Notes: a model not told the origin generated them from the sequence alone. DNA of 64,000 nt from Thermaerobacter subterraneus DSM 13965 (GCF_000183545.2 NZ_JH976535.1:1551837-1615836); one strand, 5' to 3'. Shown: positions 47,622-56,236, counted from the stretch's first letter. Numbers and translations: made by a program.

Positions 47622-47649
47622 ATTATAGCCAACCCTGGTGCCGGGGCAA
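47622..47649 (-). promoter_or_regulatory. Sigma-A promoter of the thrS leader
   Basis: Minus strand: TTGCCC, 16-base spacer, TATAAT. Confidence 0.75.
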
Positions 47650-47796
47650 AGGGGATCCTGCGCGCGGCCATCGAGGCGCCGTCACCGGCCGCCATGTCCC
47701 GGCGCGGCAGGCGGCCGCCCCCGGCGAGGTCCGGCCGGCCGCCGCCTGGGGTGCCCCTGCGGCCGCCGCTCCCGCGCCTGCGGCCAAGGCTTCGCT

Positions 47797-48396
47797 TCAG
47801 GCGACGGTCACCAGGAGCGCCTGGAACAGACCGACCAGGAATCCCAGCACCGCCCCCGACCACTCGACGAAGCGCAATTCCTTCCCGGCCAGCCGCAAGA
47901 CCAGATCTTCAACGCCTGCCGGGTCGAGGGCCAGCAGCTTCCGTTCCACCACCGGACCCAGGCGCAGACCCTCGCCCGCGGCGGCCCAGAGGCCCTCGGC
48001 CAGCTCGGGAAAGCGGCGCGCCACCTCGTAGCGCGCCTCCTGGGCGATGCGATCGGCCAGCTGCAGGGACCAGGCGCGAGGAACCAGCGCCGGCAGGCGG
48101 GCCAGCACCGCCTCCCGCACCATCCGGGCCACCGCGTCGGCCGCCGCCCGGTCCAGTGGCAGCCGGCGCAGGTGTTCCCGCACATCGGCCGCCGTCAGCA
48201 GGTCCCGTTCCACCGCCTCGGCCAGGGCGCGGGCCAGGTCGGCCTGGCGGCGTGGCAAAAGGCCCTGCAAGGTCCATCCCACCCCCGGCACCCGCCAGGG
48301 CCGGATGGGCCGGAACAGGGCCCAGATGGCCACCCGGTTGGTGGCCCAACCGATGAGCCCGCCCGTCAGGGGCAGGGTGAACCACGCCGTGTCCAC
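47797..48396 (-). CDS. DUF445 (YheB-like) membrane protein
   Basis: The 199-residue protein has hydrophobic N- and C-terminal ends. The N-terminus TLPLTGGLIGWATNRVAIWALFRP and the C-terminus ELRFVEWSGAVLGFLVGLFQALLV are the DUF445 signature, around a helical middle with GLLPRRQADLARALAEAVERDLL. Bacillus YheB-type proteins of this family are poorly characterised; membrane localisation is expected from the terminal helices. The GTG start has GGGAGG at 7 bases. It lies between the thrS promoter and the ytxC-like gene, same strand. Confidence 0.9.
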   Translation of the reverse strand: MDTAWFTLPLTGGLIGWATNRVAIWALFRPIRPWRVPGVGWTLQGLLPRRQADLARALAEAVERDLLTAADVREHLRRLPLDRAAADAVARMVREAVLARLPALVPRAWSLQLADRIAQEARYEVARRFPELAEGLWAAAGEGLRLGPVVERKLLALDPAGVEDLVLRLAGKELRFVEWSGAVLGFLVGLFQALLVTVA

Positions 48397-48496
48397 GGGC
48401 GTCCCTCCCGGCCGCCACTATACCACGGCGGCGGGAACGCCGGGCGCCTCCCCACCTGCGGGCCGGCGGTGGCTTGCCGGCGCCGGCCCGGCAGGG

Positions 48497-50046
48497 TCAC
48501 CGGATCGGCGGGGCCGGAGCCGCCGGGCGCCGCTGCCGCGGGCGGCAGCGGGTGCAACCCGTGCAGACCTCCACACGGTTGCCGAAGACCTGCTCCAGCA
48601 TGTCCCGGGTGTCACCGCCCAGCCCCTGATTGCGGCGGCGCAGGTGCACCACGAACCGGCGGGCGGCCACCGTCACCAGGGCACTGACCAGGGCGTCGCC
48701 GGGATCCGGCGCCACCCCCTCCCCCGGGCCGGCCACCCAGGCCTCTCCCGGTGGCAGGGACACGGCCCGCCCCTGCTCATCGGTCATGGTGAAGGCGCCC
48801 GACGGTTCCACCACCACATGGACCACATCCAGCCGCGGCACCTGCAGGTCGACGAACTGCCGCAGCAGCCGCACGAAGTCCCGGTACTCCCGGTCCAGCA
48901 GGTACTCGTCCACCGCCCGGTCCACGGCCAGCTCCAGGGCCTCCACGTAGTCCCGGCACCGGAACCGCAGGAACCCGTCGACCAGGAGCAAACCGGCGCC
49001 CTCCACGTACGCCGCCACCTGGCGGCTCAACTGGTAGCGGAGCTGCCCGTCCCGGGCCGGTGCGGTGGCCAGGTGCCGGCGGGCGTAGGCCAGGGCCTGG
49101 TGCCGCTCGTCGGGAGCCAGATGGGCGTAGCGGCGGGCGACCAGCCGCTGCATCAGGTGCCAGCGGTGCTCGTCGTGGATGAAGGCCACGATGGCCCGCA
49201 CCACCCGGGCGCGCCAGTCGCGGAACAAGGGATCGGCCTCCGACGCGGGCACCGCCTCGCCCCTTCCGGCGGGGCCGGCACCGGTACCTGCGGGCGGCGT
49301 GGTCACCGGGTCCGCCGCGGCCACCCCGTTCGGGTCGCCGCCGGGCCGGCTCGGGGCCCCGGCGGCGCCGTTCCCGCCCCCGCGCCGGCAGGGCGGGTGC
49401 CGTGCACCCCGGGCTCGGCACCGGCCCCGGGCCGCCCCGCTTCCCCTGAGCCGCCGCGGGTTCTGCCCGGCAGGCCTCCGGGGGTGGCGGCGCCTCCGAT
49501 GCCGGCGGTGCCGGGATGCGCTGCCGGGGCCGGCGTGGAGCGCAGGGAGGAACCGGCCGCCCCCGGGGCGGCATCGCGCCGGCGGGACGGGGCCCCGCGG
49601 GCGGCCGCGCCGGCGGTTGTGCCCAGGGCCCCTGAAATCCACCCCGGCCCTCCCAGGAACAGGCCGCCGAAGTCGTACCGCAGCTCCGCGGCCATCCGGC
49701 TCCAGGATGCGGCCGGACCCGGAGAACCCGGCCGCGCGCTTCCGGCCCGGCCGGGTTCCTCCCAGGTCCCGCCAGTGCCGCCGGGACCCCCGCCCGGGAC
49801 CGCCGCCGGACCGGCCGGGGTCCGGCGGCCGCCCCGCAACGGCCCGTTCCGGCGCCGTCCCGGCAAGGCGGGGCCCTGGACGGCCAGGAAGAACCAGTTG
49901 CCGCACTGGTATTCGCTCAGCTGGGGCGGCTCGAGCCCGCAGGCCGCCGCCAGGGGGGTAAAGGCGGCCACCTCCTGCTCCAGCCGCTGGCGCAAGGAAT
50001 CCGGCGGTTGGGCGGTGCCGATGACCAGCAGGTCGGACATTCCCAT
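48497..50046 (-). pseudogene. ytxC: YtxC-like sporulation protein, apparently frameshifted in a low-complexity linker
   Basis: The C-terminal half (from about 49240 to 48497) has the YtxC pattern: RDWRARVVRAIVAFIHDEHRWHL, VDRAVDEYLLDREYRDFVRLLRQFVDLQVPRLDVVHVVVE, and a terminal CTGCTRC. The N-terminal half (MGMSDLLVIGTAQPP from 50046, after GGGAAGGGAG) is in another frame, which ends at 49303. Between them runs a Gly/Pro/Ala linker where both frames stay open. A one-base change in the C5 run at 49378-49382 would join them. It could be a real mutation, a sequencing error, or two separate genes. YtxC is needed for sporulation in Bacillus by an unknown mechanism. Confidence 0.55.
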
Positions 50047-50238
50047 CGCTCCCTTCCCCGCCGCCTTCCCCCGTAGTGTGAGCACGGGGGCGGGGGGTCA
50101 ACCGCCCGGCCCCATGTCACCGATATGGCCGGGCGAGGGAGGACATGCCGGGTCAGCGTGGGCGGCCGCGCGATGCAGCGGCGGTGCGGCGGCGATCAAG
50201 GCACCCATGTCCGGCCTGCCAGCAGCGGGCCCAGGGCG

Positions 50239-50286
50239 ATCACCTGAACGGTCACTCGAACGGCCACCTGAACGACCGGATTAACG
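50239..50286. repeat. Four degenerate tandem 12-bp units
   Basis: Units ATCACCTGAACG, GTCACTCGAACG, GCCACCTGAACG and ACCGGATTAACG follow each other without gap. The plus-strand translation would be HLNGHSNGHLNDRIND, but no family matches. It lies in the 443-base spacer between the ytxC-like and ywhD-like genes, which otherwise holds only a terminator. Confidence 0.6.
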
Positions 50287-50310
50287 ACCGCCGGCGCGAC
50301 CGGCCGCCGC

Positions 50311-50337
50311 AAAAGCAGAAGACCCGGCCGCCGGGTG
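50311..50337 (-). terminator. Weak intrinsic terminator downstream of the ywhD-like gene
   Basis: Minus strand: ACCCGG CGG CCGGGT, then CTTCTGCTTTTG, about 150 bases after the stop. Confidence 0.5.
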
Positions 50338-50489
50338 GGGCCGGGTTCCGATAACAGCTCCGGGCCAGGTGAAGGGCGGAACCGGCTAGCGGAAGCCCGA
50401 GGCGCAGGGCGAAGGCGAGACAGGGGGCGAAAGCGGGGGCCGGCGCGGCACCGCGTCCGGCAGTCCCGGGGTCGGCCCGGTGGCCGCGG

Positions 50490-51182
50490 TCAGGAGGTGG
50501 CGGCGTCACGGTCCCCGGGGGCGGCACCGTCCCGGCTGGTCGGGCCGCCTTCAGCCGGCCCCACCGTGCCAGCCGGCTCACCGCCAAGAGCGGCCCGGAC
50601 GGCGGGGTCCGTCGCCTCCCAAACCTGGGGCGCCCGGGCGCGGATGGCCTCCCCCACCGCCCGCCGCTGGGCGTCCGAAAGCCCCTCCAGGTCGATCACC
50701 CCTTTAAGGGCCCGGGACATGTCGTTGACGTGACGCGCCAGGTGCTTGTACCCCACCATGGCCTGCCGGTCGATCCACATAGGACTGGCCACGGCGCCCC
50801 GCACCCCGCGCCCGCCGGCGCCGCCCTGGGCGATCCAGACCACCCAGTACTGGCGGGCCCCGGGCACCTGGGCCGGATCGTCCACCCAGCGTACCCCCTG
50901 CTCGACCGGCGATTTGGCGTGCAGGGCACCCGGCGACACCGTGGCCCGGTCGCCGTCCACCAGGATGGCGGCCAGGCCCCCCAGATGGCTGTGGGGCCCC
51001 GGCCGGGTTCCTACCAGCTGCAGCCGCACGGCCCCGCCGCCCCCACCGGCGCTGCCCCCACCGCCGGACGCACCGCCGGATGAAGGCGCCGGACTGCCCT
51101 GGCCGCCCGGGGAACGCACTGGCGGAAGCGTTTCGCCTGAGGGTACCACGCGCCATCCCTCCATGGGTCGAGGCCGGGTCAA
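50490..51182 (-). CDS. YwhD-like protein
   Basis: The 230-residue protein is low in complexity at both ends. The middle (about 55-180) reads LQLVGTRPGPHSHLGGLAAILVDGDRATV, GALHAKSPVEQGVRWVDDPAQVP, YWVVWIAQ, WIDRQAMVGYKHLARHVNDMSRALKG. These blocks recall the Bacillus YwhD family (VHA+S..E+GVRfv, vDRe.rrGYK.L.eHVN.M). That family is conserved in spore formers and has no known function. The TTG start follows GGAGC at 6 bases. Identification is by remembered pattern, not alignment. Confidence 0.6.
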   Translation of the reverse strand: MTRPRPMEGWRVVPSGETLPPVRSPGGQGSPAPSSGGASGGGGSAGGGGGAVRLQLVGTRPGPHSHLGGLAAILVDGDRATVSPGALHAKSPVEQGVRWVDDPAQVPGARQYWVVWIAQGGAGGRGVRGAVASPMWIDRQAMVGYKHLARHVNDMSRALKGVIDLEGLSDAQRRAVGEAIRARAPQVWEATDPAVRAALGGEPAGTVGPAEGGPTSRDGAAPGDRDAATS

Positions 51183-51366
51183 GGCCCGCTCCGGGTGAAG
51201 ACACGCTTCCAGGGCGTCAAGGCCCGCCCGCGGCGGCTCCGCCCGTGCTCCGTCCGGTTTCCGGACGAACCTGCCCGCAGCGCCCGCCCGGCACGCCGCC
51301 GGCGGGCATGCCGGCGGGACCGGCCGGTCCGGCGCGCCGGACGGGCCGGGAATACCGGGCCCGCCC

Positions 51367-52335
51367 TCAACTGTCCCGGGTCGGCCGGCGGGCGGGCATC
51401 TCCTCCAGGCGGACGGGCACGCGGAACAACTCGGCGCCGCGCAGCACCGTCACCTCCAGCTGGTCGCCGGGCCGGCGGCCCACCAGCCGCTTGCGGACGT
51501 CGCCGATGGTGTCCACATGTTCCCCCTGCACCGCCACGATCATGTCGAAGACCTGCAGGCCGGCCTTCTCCGCCGGGCTGGAGGGCATCACCCGGGTGAT
51601 GACGATGCCCCGGTCGGCCGGCAGTTCGAAGGTGCGCACCCAGTTGTCGTCGATCACCTCGGCGTACCCCTGGATACCCAGCCACAGGTGCCGCACGGCC
51701 CCCTCCTGCAGGATCTGGCCGGCAATGGCCTCCACCAGGTGGACCGGCACGGCAAACCCCAGGCCATGGCCCTCCAGCTTGACCGTGGTGAGCCCGATGA
51801 CCCGGCCGTCGAGCAGGGCCAGGGGCCCGCCCGAGTTGCCCGGGTTGATGGGCGCGTCCGTCTGGATCAGCCCGTCCAGCGGCGTACCCTGCGGGGTAGG
51901 AAGCGACCGGTCCACCGCGGAGATGATCCCCATGGTCACCGTGGTGCCCAGGCCGAAGGGGTTGCCCACGGCGATCACCGCCTGGCCGGGCTTCAGGCTG
52001 CGCGAATCGCCCAGCGTCGCTGCCGGCAGGGGGCCGCTGGCGATCTCCACTACGGCCACGTCGTACAGGCGGTCGCGGCCGGCCACCGTCCCGGTGACCC
52101 GCTTGCCCGACGGCAGGAGGACCGTGACCTCCGCCGCGCGACCGACCACGTGGGCATTGGTCAAGATCAGGCTGCGGCCCGGCTCGGAGCGCCAGATCAG
52201 GCCGGAACCCACGGCGTCGATGAGGCGCCGCCCGCCGCGCCGGTGCTGCCGCGCGATCTGCACCACCGACGGGCTCACGGCCTCCACCGCGCGGGTGATC
52301 CACTGGGACAGGGGGTCCATCCAGGGCTCGGTCAC
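51367..52335 (-). CDS. htrA: HtrA-like trypsin-family protease with PDZ domain, no membrane anchor
   Basis: The 322-residue S1C protease has its catalytic triad in TNAHVVGR (His), DVAVVEI (Asp) and NPGNSGGPL (Ser), and a PDZ domain from about 230 (WLGIQGYAEVI, GIVITRVMPSSPAEKAGLQVFDMI). It starts at GTG with GGAGG at 7 bases. It has no signal peptide or transmembrane helix, unlike most Firmicute HtrA proteins, so it may act in the cytoplasm or developing spore. Upstream are a consensus promoter, a CtsR-like operator and a strong 5' hairpin, suggesting heat-shock control. Confidence 0.92.
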   Translation of the reverse strand: MTEPWMDPLSQWITRAVEAVSPSVVQIARQHRRGGRRLIDAVGSGLIWRSEPGRSLILTNAHVVGRAAEVTVLLPSGKRVTGTVAGRDRLYDVAVVEIASGPLPAATLGDSRSLKPGQAVIAVGNPFGLGTTVTMGIISAVDRSLPTPQGTPLDGLIQTDAPINPGNSGGPLALLDGRVIGLTTVKLEGHGLGFAVPVHLVEAIAGQILQEGAVRHLWLGIQGYAEVIDDNWVRTFELPADRGIVITRVMPSSPAEKAGLQVFDMIVAVQGEHVDTIGDVRKRLVGRRPGDQLEVTVLRGAELFRVPVRLEEMPARRPTRDS

Positions 52336-52363
52336 TCCGAAGCCTCCTCTCTCCCTTGAGGAA

Positions 52364-52400
52364 GGCCGGGAGCGCGGGCCACCGGCCCACGCTCCCGGCC
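52364..52400 (-). promoter_or_regulatory. Strong hairpin in the htrA 5' leader
   Basis: 17-base arms (52364-52380 and 52384-52400) pair with one mismatch around a 3-base loop, 29 bases before the htrA start. No T-run follows. Confidence 0.65.
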
Positions 52401-52498
52401 GGCGAGCGCGCCCCGCGCAGGTGCGGGTCGCGCCGTGGCGCCGCACGCCATGGAGGCGCCTTTCGCCTCCGCGGCATGCGGATCCTTCGCAGGATGAC

Positions 52499-52515
52499 TT
52501 TGACTATCACTGACG
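52499..52515 (-). promoter_or_regulatory. CtsR-like operator
   Basis: Minus strand reads CGTCAGT GAT AGTCAAA. The second heptad is a full match to the CtsR half-site RGTCAAA, the spacer fits NAN, and the first heptad keeps GTCA. It lies 10 bases beyond the -10 of the htrA promoter, a position that would block transcription. Confidence 0.5.
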
Positions 52516-52524
52516 TTCGTTTTC

Positions 52525-52554
52525 ATTCTACGCCTCCGGCTCCCGGACGGTCAA
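52525..52554 (-). promoter_or_regulatory. Sigma-A promoter of htrA
   Basis: Minus strand: TTGACC, 18-base spacer, TAGAAT. The predicted leader is about 180 bases. Confidence 0.75.
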
Positions 52555-52601
52555 TGAACCGCCGCCGGCAGGGGAACCGGTAGCGGAAGGGGCCGCCGGC
52601 A

Positions 52602-52638
52602 ACAAAAACGGGCACCGGCCCTGCTCTCCGGTGCCCGT
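52602..52638 (-). terminator. Terminator of tRNA-Val(GAC)
   Basis: Minus strand: ACGGGCACCGG / CCGGTGCCCGT stem followed by TTTTGTTG, 3 bases after the tRNA. Confidence 0.9.
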
Positions 52639-52640
52639 CG

Positions 52641-52713
52641 TGGGCGGTAGTGGACTCGAACCACTGACCCCGTCGACGTCAACGACGTGCTCTACCAACT
52701 GAGCTAACCGCCC
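52641..52713 (-). tRNA. tRNA-Val(GAC)
   Basis: 73 nt. The acceptor GGGCGGT pairs with ACCGCCC; discriminator A. The anticodon loop TTGACGT gives GAC. The D-loop contains AGTTGGTA and the T-loop is TTCGAGT. CCA is not encoded. Confidence 0.97.
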
Positions 52714-52738
52714 GCTCAACCCCTGCGCTGCAGGACGG

Positions 52739-52768
52739 ATTATAGGAGCCGCGCGGCTGGCCTGTCAA
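52739..52768 (-). promoter_or_regulatory. Consensus promoter of tRNA-Val(GAC)
   Basis: Minus strand: TTGACA, 18-base spacer, TATAAT, about 25 bases before the tRNA. Both hexamers are perfect. Confidence 0.9.
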
Positions 52769-52941
52769 CCCGGCCTTCTGCAGGCCCCGGCTCCCTCCCG
52801 GGACCCGGGAGCATCCGGGGAGCCACTTCCCTCGCCCCTCTTGCAGCTGCAGGTGCGCTGCAGATCCAGATGGGGAGGTCGATCCGGACCTCCCGCCGGC
52901 GGTCCTCCGCCGGTGAACGTTCCGCCGAAGGACCGCTCCTG

Positions 52942-53013
52942 AGGCCGCGGCCGGATTCGAACCGGCGAGTAAGGGCTTTGCAGGCCCCTGCCTTACCACT
53001 TGGCTACGCGGCC
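52942..53013 (-). tRNA. tRNA-Cys(GCA)
   Basis: 72 nt. The acceptor GGCCGCG pairs with CGCGGCC; discriminator U. The anticodon loop CTGCAAA gives GCA, and the T-arm is CCGGTTCGAATCCGG. Downstream, 52874-52893 is a GGAGGTC/GACCTCC hairpin without a clear T-run. Confidence 0.96.
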
Positions 53014-53066
53014 TTGCTTCACCGACGCGACCCTGCTTTCACGGCGCGGCTTTGCTTCACCGGCGC
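53010..53066 (-). repeat. Three tandem 19-bp units abutting the 5' end of tRNA-Cys
   Basis: Units 53010-53028, 53029-53047 and 53048-53066. The outer two differ at a few positions (minus-strand GCGTCGGTGAAGCAAGGCC and GCGCCGGTGAAGCAAAGCC); the middle one is more diverged. The first unit includes the first 4 nt of the mature tRNA. See findings. Confidence 0.8.
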
Positions 53067-53170
53067 GACCCCGCCGGCGGCCCGGCCTTGGCCGACGGGA
53101 GCGTGGGCATTGCCGCCGGCAGCCCCTATGCCTGGAAGCCCGCGAGCCGGGCCGATTGATCCGCCCTCCG

Positions 53171-53198
53171 ATTATACCTTGCCGGGTGTGCGCTGCAA
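53171..53198 (-). promoter_or_regulatory. Promoter of tRNA-Cys
   Basis: Minus strand: TTGCAG, 16-base spacer, TATAAT. It lies about 155 bases before the tRNA, so the transcript has a long leader containing the 19-bp repeats. Confidence 0.7.
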
Positions 53199-53321
53199 AG
53201 CCGCCCTGGACCGCAGGATGGGGAGGCACGCCGTGAAAAGGGGCGAAACGCTCCCTAAGCTGACCTTCGCCGCCACCGGGGTGCCCGGCGCCGCCCCAAG
53301 GCGCCACAAAAGGGCGCCACA

Positions 53322-53364
53322 ACACAAAAGGAACCGGGACAGGTCCCTGCCGCACCTGTCCCGG
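53322..53364 (-). terminator. Terminator of tRNA-Gly(GCC)
   Basis: Minus strand: CCGGGACAGGT / ACCTGTCCCGG, then TTCCTTTTGTGTTGT, 12 bases after the tRNA. Confidence 0.85.
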
Positions 53365-53376
53365 AGCGGAGCCGTG

Positions 53377-53448
53377 AGCGGGAGACGGGATTCGAACCCG
53401 CGGCCTTCTGCATGGCAAGCAGACGCTCTACCCCTGAGCTACTCCCGC
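53377..53448 (-). tRNA. tRNA-Gly(GCC)
   Basis: 72 nt. The acceptor GCGGGAG pairs with CTCCCGC; discriminator U. The anticodon loop TTGCCAT gives GCC, and the T-arm is CGGGTTCGAATCCCG. The 107-base leader holds an AGACCC/GGGTCT hairpin (53452-53470) and a GCCCGGCAC/GTGCCGGGC hairpin. Confidence 0.97.
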
Positions 53449-53560
53449 ATGAGACCCCATGGCAGGGTCTTTGCGACCGGAACCAGCGCGGAGGACCGCG
53501 ACCCGCGCCCGGCACCGGATGCGTGCCGGGCCGTCCTGCCCGGGCGGCCCGGCGGCGTTC

Positions 53561-53589
53561 ATTTTAGCAACCCCTCCGTATCCTGTCCA
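53561..53589 (-). promoter_or_regulatory. Promoter of tRNA-Gly(GCC)
   Basis: Minus strand: TGGACA, 17-base spacer, TAAAAT. Confidence 0.75.
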
Positions 53590-53815
53590 CACCACCCGTT
53601 GCCAGCCGTGAGGCCCCGGTCCGGCAGCCGCCGCCCGCAGCGCGAGGCCGCTGCCCCACCGCCGGCCTGCCGCTCCCGGGGTCGCATAGCCCCGCCTTGC
53701 CAGCCCCGGCCCCAACGTCCCTCTGCCGCGGCAGGTTCCGGAGCGGCAGGCATCCTTCCCTTCGGGTGCGAAAAACAAGAAACGGGTTCCGACACGAAAG
53801 GACGGTGGAGCTTCG

Positions 53816-55621
53816 GTGGCCGTGAGTTCTCGCTACAACCCCACCTGGGATCTGGAAACCTTCTTCCCCGGTGGCAGCGCATCGCCCCAGTTTGAATCCT
53901 TCCTGGCTTCCCTGGCCCAGGACCTGGACCGCCTGCGGCAGGAGGTGCGCCGGCTCGACCCCGGCGCTCCGGCGGCACACTGGGAAAACCTGGTCAACGG
54001 CCTGCAGGACGCCGGCGCGCGGCTGGGGCAGGCGGGCGCCTTCACCTACTGCCTGGTCTCCCAGGACACCACCGACGAGCGGGCGCGGCTGTTGCTCACC
54101 CGCGTGGGCGAGCTGCGCGCCACCTACAACAACCTGTGGACCGACCTGGACCGGCACCTGCTGGCGGTGTCCGATCCCGCCTGGCAGGCCCTCCTGGAGC
54201 ACCCCGGCCTGCGGGAAGTGGCCTTCGCCCTGGACGAACGCCGCCGCCGGGCCCGGGAGCGCATGAGCCCCGAGCTGGAATCCCTGGCCGGCTCGCTGGC
54301 GGTCGACGGCTATCATGCCTGGGGCGACCTCTATGAGCTGGTGGCCGGCCGCATCCGGGTTCCCGTGCAGGAAGGGGATCGCACCGTCCACCTCTCCGTC
54401 GGTCAGGCGGCCAATCGCCTGGAGGATCCCGACCGGGCCGTCCGCGCGGCCGTGTTCGACCGCTGGGAGGCGGCGTGGGGTCAGGAGGCCGAGGTCATCG
54501 CCGCCGCCCTCAACCACCTGGCGGGGTTCCGCTGGCAGTGGTACCGGCGCCGCGGCTGGGATGACATCCTGAAGGAGCCCCTGGACGAGAACCGGATGCA
54601 ACGGGCCACCCTGGAAGCCATGTGGGATGCCGTCGCCCGCAAGCGCGGCGCCCTGCTGGAGTACTTCCGCTGGAAGGCCGAACGGCTTGGGGTCCAGCGG
54701 CTGGCCTGGTTCGACGCCCATGTGCCCGTCTACCAGGCCCAGGGCAAGGTGACGTACGACGAGGCGGCGGACTTCGTCATCGAGCAGTTTGCCCGCTTCA
54801 GCGACGAGCTGGCGGGGCTGGCCCGGCGCGCCTTCAGCGAGCGCTGGATCGAAGCCGAAGACCGCCCCAACAAGCGGGCCGGCGGGTTCTGCACGGGATT
54901 CCCGCTGAGCCGGCAGTCCCGGATCTTCATGACCTTCGGCGGAACGGCGTCCAACGTGGGCACCCTGGCCCACGAGCTGGGACACGCCTACCATCAGTGG
55001 CTGATGGACGACCTGCCCGTGCTGGCCCGGGACTACCCCATGAGCCTGGCCGAAACGGCCTCCACCTTCGCGGAGCGGGTGGTCACCGACGCCGCCATCC
55101 GGCATGCGCCCGACACGGACACGCGCCTGGCCTTCCTGGAGCAGCAGGTGCTGGACGGGGTCGCCTTCTGCATGAACATCCACGCCCGCTTCCTGTTCGA
55201 GACGGCCTTCTACGAGGCGCGCCGCCAGGGTCCCCTGAGCGTGGCGGACCTCAACGGCCTGATGGAAGACGCCCAGCGCCGTGCCTACCACGACAGCCTG
55301 GACCGGTACCACCCGTACTTCTGGGCGTCCAAGCTGCACTTCTACGCCACCGACGCGCCGTTTTACAACTTCCCCTACACCTTCGGCTTCCTCTTCAGCT
55401 CCGGCCTGTACGCCCGGGCCCGGGCCGAAGGACCGTCGTTCGCCCGCCGCTACGCCGCCCTGCTGCAAGACACCGGCCGCATGACGGTGGAAGACCTGGC
55501 CCGCCGGCACCTGGGCGTGGACCTGACCGGGCCCGCCTTCTGGGAAGAGGCCCTGGACGCCGCCCTGGCGCCCCTGGACGAGTTCCTGCAGCTGGCGAGG
55601 GCGGCGGGCAGCGGCAAGTAA
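53816..55621 (+). CDS. pepF: M3-family oligoendopeptidase (PepF-like)
   Basis: The 601-residue cytoplasmic zinc metallopeptidase degrades short peptides. The zinc site is LAHELGHAYH with the downstream Glu in LAETASTFAE. The N-terminal half has the PepF fold pattern (RYNPTWDLETFFPGG, SVGQAANRLEDPDRAVR), and FCTGFPLSRQSRIFMTFGG precedes the active site. It starts with GTG after GGACGGTGGAG. It is a lone plus-strand gene with its own terminator. Confidence 0.95.
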   Translation: MAVSSRYNPTWDLETFFPGGSASPQFESFLASLAQDLDRLRQEVRRLDPGAPAAHWENLVNGLQDAGARLGQAGAFTYCLVSQDTTDERARLLLTRVGELRATYNNLWTDLDRHLLAVSDPAWQALLEHPGLREVAFALDERRRRARERMSPELESLAGSLAVDGYHAWGDLYELVAGRIRVPVQEGDRTVHLSVGQAANRLEDPDRAVRAAVFDRWEAAWGQEAEVIAAALNHLAGFRWQWYRRRGWDDILKEPLDENRMQRATLEAMWDAVARKRGALLEYFRWKAERLGVQRLAWFDAHVPVYQAQGKVTYDEAADFVIEQFARFSDELAGLARRAFSERWIEAEDRPNKRAGGFCTGFPLSRQSRIFMTFGGTASNVGTLAHELGHAYHQWLMDDLPVLARDYPMSLAETASTFAERVVTDAAIRHAPDTDTRLAFLEQQVLDGVAFCMNIHARFLFETAFYEARRQGPLSVADLNGLMEDAQRRAYHDSLDRYHPYFWASKLHFYATDAPFYNFPYTFGFLFSSGLYARARAEGPSFARRYAALLQDTGRMTVEDLARRHLGVDLTGPAFWEEALDAALAPLDEFLQLARAAGSGK

Positions 55622-55672
55622 CCCCGAGCTCCAGGCCCGGCAGGCGATGCCGTCCCCGGGGACGAACCGGCC

Positions 55673-55716
55673 AGGGGGTGGAGGCCCGTCCAGCGGGCGC
55701 TCCACCCCCTTCTTTC
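55673..55716 (+). terminator. Terminator of pepF (possibly bidirectional)
   Basis: AGGGGGTGGAG / CTCCACCCCCT arms extended by GCCCG/CGGGC, followed by TCTTTC. A motif copy GGACGAACCGGC ends just before it (55660-55671). Its end overlaps the last bases of the convergent DUF1540 gene. Confidence 0.85.
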
Positions 55717-55942
55717 ACGACCGCCGCCGCGGCTCGAAGGTCTTGCAGCAGGTGTCAGTAGCCTGGCGCGCCGGCGTTCCACCCACCCGGCTCGACAGCT
55801 CCTGGATTTCGGCCGCATCGAACCGGTTGGGAAACCGGTCGCTGACCCAGTCGTGGGTGATGAGGATCTGCTCGGCGTCGCAGTAGTTCCCTTCCCGCCA
55901 GTAGTGGCAGTCGGCCACCGTGCAGCGCACCCCGACGAGCAC
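55715..55942 (-). CDS. DUF1540 cysteine-rich protein
   Basis: The 75-residue protein has the DUF1540 cysteine pattern: VRCTVADCHYWREGNYCDAEQI near the N-terminus and a terminal CCKTFEP. Members are small, probably metal-binding proteins common in spore formers, of unknown function. I choose the GTG at 55942 because GGGGGGAG precedes it closely; longer frames upstream have no homology. It is convergent with pepF. A 16-bp perfect-stem hairpin lies about 50 bases upstream. Confidence 0.85.
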   Translation of the reverse strand: MLVGVRCTVADCHYWREGNYCDAEQILITHDWVSDRFPNRFDAAEIQELSSRVGGTPARQATDTCCKTFEPRRRS

Positions 55943-55990
55943 CGCGCTCCCCCCCTTGCTTGCCCGGGCGGCGCCTGGAACACCTCGACC

Positions 55991-56033
55991 GGCGCCTCGG
56001 CGCCTGCGCCCCCGGCCCAGGCGCCGAGGCGCC
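55991..56033. repeat. Perfect 16-bp inverted repeat upstream of the DUF1540 gene
   Basis: Arms GGCGCCTCGGCGCCTG and CAGGCGCCGAGGCGCC around an 11-base loop. No T-run on either side. The 338-base spacer from 55943 to 56280 otherwise contains only the tRNA-Phe terminator. Confidence 0.7.
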
Positions 56034-56236
56034 TGCCCGGGTTCCACTGGAAAAGCATGGCCCGGCCGGGCGATTCTTATCCAGGTCCAGGTGTGGCGGC
56101 CTCCGCCCGGCCGACGGGGACCCGCCCGGTGCACGGCGCCGTGGCGGCCGGTCCCCAGGGACAGCTGCTGGCCGCGGTGCCGGGACGGGCTGGCGGGGCC
56201 CATGGCCACCCCCAGGGCCAGCGTTTGGGACCGCCA

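Noticed and set aside
50145..50354. 69-codon plus-strand frame covering the 12-bp repeats
   Set aside because: No ribosome binding site of quality, no family pattern, and it runs into the terminator hairpin of the opposite-strand gene.
52941..53066. Possible CRISPR-like array in the tRNA-Cys leader
   Set aside because: Units are 19 bp, directly adjacent without spacers, and only three; not a CRISPR layout.
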